Below, one piece after another: positions 34,079 through 43,372 of a stretch of DNA of 64,000 bases. Made by a program: the position numbers and the translations under genes. The DNA is taken from the NCBI RefSeq assembly GCF_008831285.2, contig NC_045138.2, positions 9,577,205 to 9,641,204 of the forward strand, in the 5' to 3' direction. The notes under the pieces are model-generated. The model made no database searches. It saw only the letters and a list, made by a program, of their open reading frames with translations, and had not been told where the DNA came from. The stretch is from Nymphaea colorata (Eukaryota > Streptophyta > Magnoliopsida > Nymphaeales > Nymphaeaceae). The number at the start of each line of letters is the position of its first letter. Positions within the stretch are counted from its first letter, which is position 1.

Positions 34079-35892
34079 TTAATATATTGTTTTAAAGGCA
34101 GTCATCTCAACTATGTCTCTACACATGTCATGCTTCTCTTTAAGTAGAGACTTGATCATCATATCTACAAGATTCTTCTCTATATGTATATTCTCTAACT
34201 GAATCAGTTTTTGCTCAAGCACATCACGAATCCAATGATATCTGACATTCCTTGAGTGAAACGCTGAATTCTTCGCCAAGTGTATAGCGCTTTGGCTATC
34301 ACAATGCAACACATAGGTCTTCTGACTAAGGCCTATATCATAAAGAAAACTCTTCATCCACAACAACTTTTTACAAGCTTCAGTTGCTACAATATATTTT
34401 GCTTCTGTAGTGGAAAAAGCAACACACTTCTGTAACCTAAACCGCCATGATACAGCTCCCCCTACAAAAGTAAAGACATAACGATTAAGAGACTTTCTAG
34501 AGTTCAAGTCACATGACATAACCATTAAGAGACTTTATAGAGTTCAAGTCACATGCCATGTCTGCATCAACAAATCCTTGTATCTCTGGATTAGATTCAC
34601 TAAAACATAAACAGTAATTGTAAGTATGTTTAAGATACCTTATGATCCACTTCACTGCTGCCCAATGCTCATTGCCCGGATTTGACAAGAACTTGTTAAC
34701 TACACCAACTGCATAAGCCAAGTCTAGGCGTGTGCAAACCATAGCATACATAAGACTCCCTACTGCAGAGGTATAGGGTACATTGTCCATTCTTTCTTTC
34801 TCATTTACTGGGGATGGACATTGCTCATTTCTCAATTTAAAATGTGTTGCTAAAGATGTACTTACTGTTTTGGCATCTTTCATGTTGAACTTACTAAGCA
34901 CCTTCTCAATGTATTTCTCTTGTGATAACCACAACTTCTTGGTCTTCCTATCACGAACAATCCTCATGCCTAACAATTGTTATGTTGGCCCCAAGTCTTT
35001 CATATCAAAGAACTTGCCCATATCCTTCTTCAATTGACTAATCAATTGACAGTCATGTTCAACAATAAGCATGTTATCTACATATAACAACAAGATAATG
35101 AAGTTACCTGATGAGAACTCTCTGATGTAGACACAGTGATCTACAGCTAACTTGCGATATCTTTGATTTATCATAAATGTATCAAATTTCTTGTATCACT
35201 GTCTATGTGCTTGTTTAAATTCATACATGCTCTTCTTTAACTTACAAACTGTGTTTTTTTCTGGCAACCACAAAACCTTCTGACGGTGTCATGTAGATTT
35301 CTTCATCTAGATCTCCATAAAGAAAAACAGTTTTTATATATAACTGTTCTAACTCCAAGTCTAGACATGCCACCAAACCAAGTATTATCCTAATAGATGA
35401 CATTTTAATAACATGAGAAAAAAATTCATCAAAATCAATACATCTTTCATGCTTGAAACCTTTCACCACTAACCGAGTTTTGTATCTCAACTTTTTTTTA
35501 CCTTCATTTTTAAGCATGTAGACCCACTTGTTCTGCAACACTTTCTTACCTTTTGGTAGCTCTACCAAATCAAAAGTGTGATTCTTATACAAAAAATTCA
35601 TCTCTTCCTCCTGCATAGCATTAATTCATTTATCTTTATGCACATCATTTAGCACCTCTGCATAGAATTCTGGCTCTCCACTATCTGTAAACATAATATA
35701 TTCATCAGTAGAATATCTAGCAGATGGTATCGTGTTGCAGATGGTATCGTGTTCTTTTACATCTTCCCAATTGCTCATCAATTGTTTCTGAATGAGAATG
35801 AAGCTTCCCTTCCAACTCATGCTCATGATCAGTTTGAGTCTCCATAGGGCTGTCATCTGTATACTGCTCATCTGCCTCTCTTTCTTCTTCAT
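34079..35892 (-). pseudogene. copia reverse transcriptase and RNase H, broken
   Basis: Fragments in order along the minus strand: NKWVYMLKNEGKKKLRYKTR and EQLYIKTVFLYGDLDEEIYM (35,242-35,616), LLLYVDNMLIV (35,080), LGMRIVRDRKTKKLWLSQEK (34,976), VCTRLDLAYAVGVVNKFLSN, and an RNase H region FSTTEAKYIVATEACKKLLW ending VLHCDSQSAIHLAKN. The Asp usually found in QLDVKTAFL is Tyr here, and the YVDD box is YVDN, so two catalytic aspartates are lost. A 40-base tandem duplication at about 34,477-34,556 shifts the frame between the RT and RNase H parts. Confidence 0.85.
34477..34556 (+). repeat. 40-bp tandem duplication within the copia pol gene
   Basis: ATAACGATTAAGAGACTTTC and the next 20 bases are repeated with four differences (ATAACCATTAAGAGACTTTA). 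Because 40 is not a multiple of three, it knocks the downstream RNase H out of frame. Confidence 0.8.
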
Positions 35893-37090
35893 CTACATCT
35901 TCATCAGTCTCACTATACTCAGATGAAAGTTCTTCAAGTTCTGCATAGGTTAGCTCATGAACACCACTAGCACTCACACCTGATTGTTTGTCACCCATGA
36001 CATTTTCAATCGTCTGATCCTCTTTGAAGACAACATGATGACTCTTGTAGATTTTGTAATTCTTTGGATCCCATAACCTGTAACCAAATTCATCATCTGC
36101 ATAACTCAAAAATATTAGAGGAATAGCTTTATCATCCAGTTTGGTTTTATGTTCTTTAGGTACATGCATAAAAACTTTGCAACCAAAAACTCTAAGGTGA
36201 TCATACTTAACTTCTTCATCTGACCAAACTCCCTGTGGAATATCTCTATCTAGAGGCACTGAAGGAGATATGTTTATTAAATAAACTGCAGTACGCATTG
36301 CCTCTGCTCAAAAATACTTTGACAACTTAGATCTAGATAGTAAACTCCTAACTCTCTCAATTATAGTTTTATTCATTTTTTCTGCAACTGCATTATGTTG
36401 TGGAGTATAAGGAACTATCTTTTCATGTGTAATATCATGTTTTAGACAATAATTTCGTAAAAAAGATAATATGTACTCACCACTATTATCTGTACGCAGT
36501 CTCTTCATCTTCTTACCAGTCTCGCGCTCAACCGCTGCATGAAAAGTCATGAAGATACTACTTACTTCACTTTTGCTTTTCATTGTAAACATCCACACCT
36601 TTTTAAATGCATCATCAATAAATGTGACAAAATATGATGTTCCACCTTTAGATGTCACATTTATAGGTCCACATATATCTGAATAAACTAAATCTAAAAT
36701 ATATTTAGTTTTTGAAAAGTATTTTTTCTAAAAGAAAATTCGATGCAACTTACCAACCAAATAATGATCACAATGAGATAACTGTGTGTCATCTGCCTTT
36801 GGTAACAAATTCCTCTTGGTGAGCAAATCGATTTCTCTTTGACTCATGTGACCTAACCTCAGATCTTACGAAGTACCACCAGTAACTGCATTGATATCCA
36901 CACTACTGATTTGAGACTTGATCTCATACAAAGAGCCAAATCTATCACCTCTAGCCAACACTAGTGCCCCCTTTTTCAGTTTCCAACCAGTCTCACTAAA
37001 CGAAGTATAATATCCATCTTCCCTTAATTTTCTTGCAAAAATCAAGTACATTCTAAGATCTGGAACATGTCTTACATCTCTCAAAGTCAA
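35717..37090 (-). pseudogene. copia protease-proximal and integrase region, broken
   Basis: Along the minus strand: TLRDVRHVPDLRMYLIFARK and an integrase zinc region (RLGHMSQREIDLLTKRN, whose expected Cys pair is degraded), then the catalytic core with all three acidic positions still visible: YFVTFIDDAFKKVWMF, RLRTDNSGEY and HNAVAEKMNKTIIERV. It continues HLRVFGCKVFMHVPKEHKTK and GYRLWDPKNYKIYKSHHVVF, typical of copia downstream of integrase. Just upstream (about 37,240), the protease site reads LDTETSYHV where DTG is expected. Stops separate the pieces. Confidence 0.87.
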
Positions 37091-37487
37091 CTTGCATTTT
37101 GTGCTCGTCTCAATGCGAACATCTCCTATCCCAACAATCTTCTAAGTATCACTATTGCCCATGTGAACTACTCCAAAATCACCAGCTTTATAGGATAAGA
37201 ACAACTCTCTACATGGTATGACATGATATGATGTCTCAGTATCTAAAATATATATAGAATCACCATTCTAAACTGTAAGACAATCATTTTCTTCAGATAA
37301 AAATAATACTATCTCATCATCTGAAGCAACTGCAGTGTACTATTTTGGCTTCACAACTCTTCTTTTTCTGTTTTTTTTTCTTCTTTCTATTTCCTGCAAT
37401 CAATTTTCTTGTGCCCTGAAATACATCGTGAAAGCATTTACCTATCATCTTGGGTCTTGATTTGGACTTAGAGTTTGATCTGTCATG

Positions 37488-38051
37488 TCATTTGTTACGG
37501 TTCTTCTGTCTGCCCATGTCTCTCATCACTAGCACTTGTGAGCAACTAGTACCAAGAGACTTTCTCCTTGTCTCTTCATTTAGAATGTTGTTCGTTACAT
37601 ACTTCATCGTAAGCACACCATCTGGAGCGGAGTTGCTCAAAGAAACAACTAAAGTCTCCCAGCTGTTGGGAAGAGAACTGAGCAATAAGAGTGTCTGTAA
37701 CTCATCATCTAATATCATTTTCATGGCTGGCAACTGATTGATTATGCTCTTCACTTCATTCAAATGCTCTGACACTGGTTTTCTCTCTCTAAGTTTCAAA
37801 TTTACCAATTGCCTAATCAATAAAGCCTTGTTTCCAACTGTTTTCATCTCGTAAAGATTATGCAGTTTCTGCCATAACGACTTCGCACTCGTCTCTGCAG
37901 ATACCAAAAGAAAAACACATTCATGTAACCATTGTTTGATGGTGCCAATGGTTTTTCTGTCCAATAACTTCCATTTTTCATCTGTCATATTCGCTGATTT
38001 CTGGTTCTTAATAAGTGCATACAGGTCTTTACAATACAACAAATCTTTCAT
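37488..38051 (-). CDS. copia Gag, mostly intact frame (zinc knuckle missing)
   Basis: The 187-residue frame carries the UBN2-type Gag signature: CKDLYALIKNQKSANMTDEK, KSLWQKLHNLYEMKTVGNKA, LLIRQLVNLKLRERKPVSEH, LNEVKSIINQLPAM and LSSLPNSWETLVVSLSNSA. In the family this protein forms the virus-like particle in the cytoplasm. The usual start would lie a little upstream (towards the primer-binding site at 38,170), so the N-terminus may be truncated by a mutation. The zinc knuckle after the domain is degraded into a Lys/Arg-rich stretch. Confidence 0.75.
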   Translation of the reverse strand: MKDLLYCKDLYALIKNQKSANMTDEKWKLLDRKTIGTIKQWLHECVFLLVSAETSAKSLWQKLHNLYEMKTVGNKALLIRQLVNLKLRERKPVSEHLNEVKSIINQLPAMKMILDDELQTLLLLSSLPNSWETLVVSLSNSAPDGVLTMKYVTNNILNEETRRKSLGTSCSQVLVMRDMGRQKNRNK

Positions 38052-38173
38052 TTTGGCTTTTCATATGGTCCAATTGTTTCCATTTAGAGAGACCATTTTA
38101 GTGGGAGTCGAATCCATCATTCAATAAAAATGCACACAACCAACCTGGTGTGAACATGGCTCTGATACCACTT

Positions 38174-38817
38174 TGTTATAGTTGTATTCCTAAAAAAAAA
38201 AAGCTTCAACAACAATAAAAGAGGTCAAACCAATATAAAATTGCTAAAAAAAGAATCACAGGGCTGCGAGCATAAGATCGAGTTTCTAACACCGATATTG
38301 CAACAATATATGCCAAGATATATGCTAAATAATGCAGAAAACAAGAGACACCAATTTACGTGGGAAAACCCCCAATAATGGGGTAAAAAACCGCGGAAAA
38401 GAAAATATATATTTATACTTCAAAGAGGCAATACAATTATGTAGTTCTTCTTGCAGAGGATAGCATAAATCATTCTCAAGAATGAATGCACAAGAAAACA
38501 ACAAAAAAAAGAAATCACCGTATGTTTTTCTTTTCTTTCCTTTGTTTTCTTCACTTTCTTTCTCTACACTTGAACCCACACGGCTGCCCAAATCCACAAC
38601 CGTGCTCTTCTTCTTCTTCTTCTTTCCTTCTTGCCTTCCTTCTCTTATTTGTCTTCTTCTTTCCCTTATCCTTGCTGTGAGCCACGAGGGAATACCTCTC
38701 TTTCTTTTCTTCAAAAGAGTAAAAAACGAGAGAGAGAGAGAGACGTGAGAGTGATGGAGATAGGGCACCGTCGGGTGCCCTCCCCTCTTTCTTTCCACCC
38801 CTGGACCCGACCCAACA
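38174..38817 (-). repeat. 5' LTR of the minus-strand copia element
   Basis: Borders are TGTTATAGTTG and CCCAACA on the plus strand. It aligns with 33,331-34,027 along its whole length, with a shorter GA tract. From 38,823 to 39,540 I see no recognised gene, only a short open frame (38,923-39,189) without a domain. Confidence 0.9.
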
Positions 38818-39542
38818 TTATGAACATTGAAAAGCTTTTATATGTAACTTTTTTTGTGAATATAAAAAAGATACATTTGTTTCCGTATCAAATTTCAAAT
38901 TTTTACATGTCTTTGGAAAATAGTGATTAATAATTTGTTTAAGAAAATGTTATCCTCACGAGGTTTGGCAGCTGGGGTTCGTCCTCGTTATCGAAAATAC
39001 ATTGCTGAAATTGTATATCTTGTTAAATCCTCTCTCATATATATACAGGCACTGGATGAATCGTCTTCCGGTTACTTTTACAGGCTCGAGGATCATTGTC
39101 ACGAGGAGTCGTCAACTGAATTTGTGTGGTGGTCAAAGCAGCACCTCTCAAAGGCGTGTGATAGATCGCTGGGGGTGTCAACTGTCTGAGTCTGAACGTG
39201 ACCCTGGACCTGATTACGCTATAAGCCAGATCCAATTAACCCGTACTCGGAAGGCATGGGTCCGACCCAAACCCGATCCGATGACATGCAGTCTAGCACG
39301 AGCAGCAAATTCATGGCCCTTGCTGATCAACTGGTTTAATTAGAATCGGAGACAAAGTAGAAGGATGGAGGTGGGAAAAGGAAACCCTAGCGAATCCTTT
39401 TTGCTTCATAGAGCAATTTCTGTTAGTTCCATGGCCGTCCACGACTTCCCTTTTCCAACGTTCTTTACTTTACATTTGAAACATTCGTTTTGGAAACAAA
39501 TTAAAGGCAAAGTTTGTAATTTCCTTTTTAACGTGTGACATA

Positions 39543-39556
39543 ATTATATATATATA

Positions 39557-39615
<59 letters not shown>
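39543..39615. repeat. (TA)n microsatellite, about 72 bases
   Basis: A nearly pure TA run with one phase break near 39,563, the longest TA microsatellite in the window. Confidence 0.95.
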
Positions 39616-39617
<2 letters not shown>

Positions 39618-39683
39618 ATGCGCAGAAGAAGAGAGAGACAGGGGTAAAGTTCTCAAGGTTTTTACACATTGACTAGACCAAGG

Positions 39684-39886
39684 CATGGGCGGAGCTAGGA
39701 TTTTTCTCAGGGGTGGTCTAAACGGTCATTTGGCTGGGCCAAACGGTCCAATGAATTTATCCAGGTATAGCCAAACTAAATCAGAATATAAAAAATATTA
39801 GACAACTAAAAATTCTCAAATTAAAAATTTTTTTTTTTACTTAGCTAATGTCTGCCTAGGCCGGTCCCCCCTTCCCTCCGCCCTTG
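39684..39886. mobile_element. hAT-like MITE of the GGGCGGAGC family with perfect 8-bp duplication
   Basis: The left end is CATGGGCGGAGC; the right end is the reverse complement of CAAGGGCGGAGG. Identical GACCAAGG octamers flank it (39,676-39,683 and 39,887-39,894). At 203 bases it has no coding capacity. It shares termini and internal phrases (GGGCCAAACGGTCC compared with GACCGTTTGGCCC) with the element at 26,276-26,444. A possible third relative starts near 42,424 (GAGGCGGAGCC). Confidence 0.85.
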
Positions 39887-40824
39887 GACCAAGGCTAGTA
39901 GCAGGGGCTTATCAATGTAGTCAACGATCTTACCGGCACAAAGAATGAAAATGGTTTGGGCTCTCACTCGGGTGCATTAGTAGAATACTCCTCCTATTCA
40001 CATTGGCTGGTTTCCATCTCCTACCTGAAATTAACTGACAAATTTGGTATGTATCTGTCACCCGCCTTGCTTTCTGGATTTAGTGAACCAAATTATAGCT
40101 TATTTTACATTACTATATGTGTATGACAGGTATGAATCAATGTGGGCCCCGTAGCTGCGGGTTCAATGTACTGGGAATTGAGTTATGGGCCCGAATATGA
40201 TGGGTTAGACCCAGCTCCTTTTCTTTAACAAAGGGAATGGTTATTCTCTCCTACCCTCATATGTGGATGCGTCAATAAAGAAATGCGAGTGTACGGTCAT
40301 AGTGAACAGTGTGAAGATGAGATTTTATGTAGGGACGTGTTGAGTTACATTTTTACATACTGTTTTGTAGCCAAGTATAGTTTTGCCTTCAAATCAAAAC
40401 AGCATTCAAGGTAAGTATGGGTGCCAATAGAAACTGAGTTTGTGAAAGACCAAATTCTGAGTTGTGAATCTCTGTTTTCAAGAGATTTTTAATAATCTTA
40501 ACAATGTCACTCAGATACACAAACCAAGTTCCAAAAACCAGTTGAAAATTGGGTTTAAGTATGTCGATAGATATGATTTGAAATAGACGTACTATTAACC
40601 ATATCCGCTTTTTCATATATTCATATACTCAACTCAAATACGGTGGAAAAAAATTGTATCCGAATATGGGTAAAACCTATCAATCAAGTCCACAACGATG
40701 TTCGATACGATGATAGTTGATTTTACGTTTTTCTCTCTGATCAACTCAATCAGCAGAATTTTCCCATTACCTCATCCCAAATTGCTACGATGCATGACTT
40801 TGAATATAACATGATATTAAGCAC

Positions 40825-41133
40825 ATGAGTCGTGCTCATGACGGCTTGGCGAATCATGAACGGAGTTGTAGTCACGTACATGGTAACTCCAATATCTCTC
40901 CAACTAATCGGACCGCTTATTTAATTCCTTTGCTTTTTAAAATAATAAGTTCTTGGTTTATCAAATTTTCGATCTTCAAGAAGAATCCTTTTTTGACACA
41001 AAACAAGATAGATTCTCGGTGGTTGTGGGAAAAAGAGGGAATAAAAGGTGAAACACGTGGTGCTCAACAGTTATTTCACATGTTTAGATGGCGCAACACT
41101 GCACTGGCAGTAGCCATCTTTTCAATAATTTAA
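40825..41133 (+). CDS. Hypothetical open frame, about 102 codons
   Basis: The frame starts MSRAHDGLANHERSC and ends MFRWRNTALAVAIFSII. I do not recognise it. The amino acid composition of the second half (KIDSRWLWEKEGIKGETRGA) looks more protein-like than chance in this AT-rich region, and the following bases stay gene-like for about 100 more. It could be a fragment of an organelle-derived or nuclear gene. No splice sites or neighbouring domains support expression. Confidence 0.25.
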   Translation: MSRAHDGLANHERSCSHVHGNSNISPTNRTAYLIPLLFKIISSWFIKFSIFKKNPFLTQNKIDSRWLWEKEGIKGETRGAQQLFHMFRWRNTALAVAIFSII

Positions 41134-41414
41134 TGGCGAACCCTTGCTTGTAATTCACCCAACAAACGACCACCTAAGGGGACCAAACATATACGAGTTC
41201 CAAAGACAAAATAAAATAGAACAAAAATAAAGATGAAAAAAATTGAAAAGAATAGATCCACGTACCATGACGTGTAGCTCAGTTACCTTATCTGCTCGGC
41301 CATCTTTGCCTTTATTCTTAATTTCTTATTGTTTTATTTGCAGTTGCCGAGATCATTTCAGCTGGTCCTCATGCTTTCGAGCGAGAGAAAGTTCTAAATA
41401 AGTGGACGAGCATA

Positions 41415-41518
41415 CGCCGAATATAGACCCTACTCTACTATAATTATACACGCCGAATATAGACCCTACTCTACTATAATTATACACGCCGAAGATAGAC
41501 CCTATTATAATTATACAC
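41415..41518 (+). repeat. 36-bp minisatellite, three copies
   Basis: CGCCGAATATAGACCCTACT plus 16 more bases occurs at 41,415, 41,451 and 41,487. The first two are identical; the third has one substitution and a short deletion. Non-coding. Confidence 0.9.
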
Positions 41519-41519
41519 A

Positions 41520-42090
41520 TTTATTATTTTTATATCTAAACACTACATATACATGTGAGTAAGATAAGATAATAAATATGTATAAAATGATAAATAAGTA
41601 TAAGATAATATTTATGAGATAACAAAATATTTATGAAACAATTAAATAACAACCAGACGGATGTATGAGGTAACACTAACATAAGTATGAAATAATGTTT
41701 ATAAGATAACAAAAGATTTATTATATACTGAGATAACATACGAATCTATAAGATAATATTTATGAGATAATGAAATATTTATGAAATAATGAGATAATAA
41801 GTAGATAAATAAGATAATGCTAAACATAATTATGAGATAATGTTTATGAGGTAATAAAATATTTATAATATAAGGAGATAATGCTATGAACGGTGAAGAC
41901 ACTTTTTTACTGTTTAAAGTGGTATATTGATCATAATGATATGTATATAACAAATTTTATTTTTATTGAATCCTCAAATCTTCTTTTTATGGTTTTACTT
42001 TTTGTCCCTAGGTTTTTTTTATTAATTATGGGTATTTTTTTATCATTATTAAAATGACACATGAAATTACGTCCACACACAGATGTGGCA
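41520..42090 (+). repeat. AT-rich interspersed repeat (copy B)
   Basis: Same architecture as 18,345-18,822 and same orientation: an array of ATAAGATAATATTTATGAGA-like units, then a shared unique part from about 41,890 (ATAATGATATGTA, AACAAATTTTATTTT, ATTATTAAAATGACA). Copy B has more of the short units than copy A. No coding capacity and no clear terminal repeats. Confidence 0.65.
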
Positions 42091-42169
42091 TATATAACTA
42101 GCTTCACTCTCAAGCCAACATATATGCCCATGCAACCCTGAATTTACCAAACCGTGACCAATTGGACAC

Positions 42170-42203
42170 GCACACACTCTCTCTCTCTCTATATATATAT
42201 ATA
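42170..42203. repeat. (CT)n(AT)n microsatellite
   Basis: A short CT run is followed by an AT run. Non-coding. From here to about 42,870 there is no gene; a possible MITE end (GAGGCGGAGCC) begins near 42,424. Confidence 0.85.
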
Positions 42204-42879
42204 CCTTAAAGGCAAAAACTAGAAAGGGTTTAGTTCATTTAATCTGATCGAATTCAATTGCAGTTCCATGTTGTGGTATGAAGGGGAATACCCAGCTCTG
42301 TTTTGTTATAGGTAGATGTTTGGTCTTTGTCTACACTGACTTGGCTGTAGTTTCAAAACATGAAATGCAAATGTGGACTTGAAACTGACTTAATTATTGT
42401 CTTCATCTAAATTAGTCAAGCTAGAGGCGGAGCCATGTTTAGCACAGGCCCGCCTCAAACTTTTAATAATAATAAAAAAAAGAAGTTACATTAGTTTTTA
42501 TAAAAAAATATTCATCTTTTTAAAATTTGTCTAAAAATATGATCAATACCTCTACAATGTGTGAAAGTAAGTGAGTGTGCCTTCGGCGAATTTATCTATT
42601 TTCCTTTTTCTCCACCGTTAGCTAACTTCGCTTCTGCGACATCGGCTATTAATTTCCGAACAAGATTCAATAGCAGGGCGCGCTGCCGCGATGCTTAGTC
42701 CAGAAAGGATGTTCGGGTCTGAATTTGTTGTAGAAAGAGACAAATTACACACATGAAAAAGAAATGAAAGACGTCGATAACCAAGAAGGTGAGGGCAGTT
42801 TGATGAAAGAAGGAAGGTTGGGAAAGGAAAAGAAAGGGTTGGACCGTCAAAGCCATGATGACTAAAGGCCTGCTCTCTG

Positions 42880-43308
42880 CCTCAGCAACAACCTCGCCTG
42901 CTTTTCTTTAATTTCCCTTCTTTCTCTGCTACAAGCCACCAACCTCGGGCACTGAGCTCAACCCAGCTTCCACCTCCCCCACACAGCCCAGAGAGAGGGA
43001 GGGAGAGAGAGTTATTCCTTTGCTGCTGCTGCTTCTTCTTGCTTCTTTTCTTTCCTTTTCTTTTATAGGAAAGAGCGACTCCTACATTCTCAACACTGTC
43101 TCCCTTTGGAAAAAGAAAAGAGAATGTCTTCTACAGCACTTTGCTGTCTTTTATATAACGACCCTCTGCAACCATCGCCATCTCCCTGTCCAGCTTTCTC
43201 TTCATCCGCCGCTGCTTTCATGCATGAATTCTCTCCTGCCTCTGCGTCTTCACCTTGGCCATTTCTGCCTTCCAGTCCTAGCTCTCCTGCTTTTGCTGCT
43301 GCCGCTTC
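42880..43308 (+). promoter_or_regulatory. Probable promoter/5' leader of the HMA gene, with an upstream open frame
   Basis: Pyrimidine-rich sequence (CTTCTT, TTTCTTTTCC) typical of plant 5' leaders precedes the start codon. An upstream ATG at 43,124 opens a frame (MSSTALCCLLYNDPLQPSPS...) that runs past the true start in another frame, so it could act as an inhibitory upstream ORF if the leader includes it. Transcript start is not defined by the sequence. Confidence 0.35.
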
Positions 43309-43312
43309 ATGG

Positions 43313-43372
<60 letters not shown>

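Larger units (their letters stand above)
33331..38817 (-). mobile_element. Full-length Ty1/copia retrotransposon, mutated
   Basis: On the minus strand the order is 5' LTR (38174-38817), primer-binding site TGGTATCAGAGCC (38158-38170 on plus as its reverse complement), gag, protease, integrase, reverse transcriptase, RNase H, a polypurine tract and the 3' LTR (33331-34027). The flanking bases TTATT and TTATG match at 4 of 5, a slightly aged target duplication. All domains are present but interrupted by stops and frameshifts, so the element is inactive. Confidence 0.92.

Noticed and set aside
38325..38798. Minus-strand open frame of about 157 codons
   Set aside because: It is the 5' LTR of the copia element; not conserved in the other LTR copy.
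42424..42560. Possible third GGCGGAGCC hAT MITE
   Set aside because: Only one end is recognisable; no second terminus or flanking duplication could be identified.
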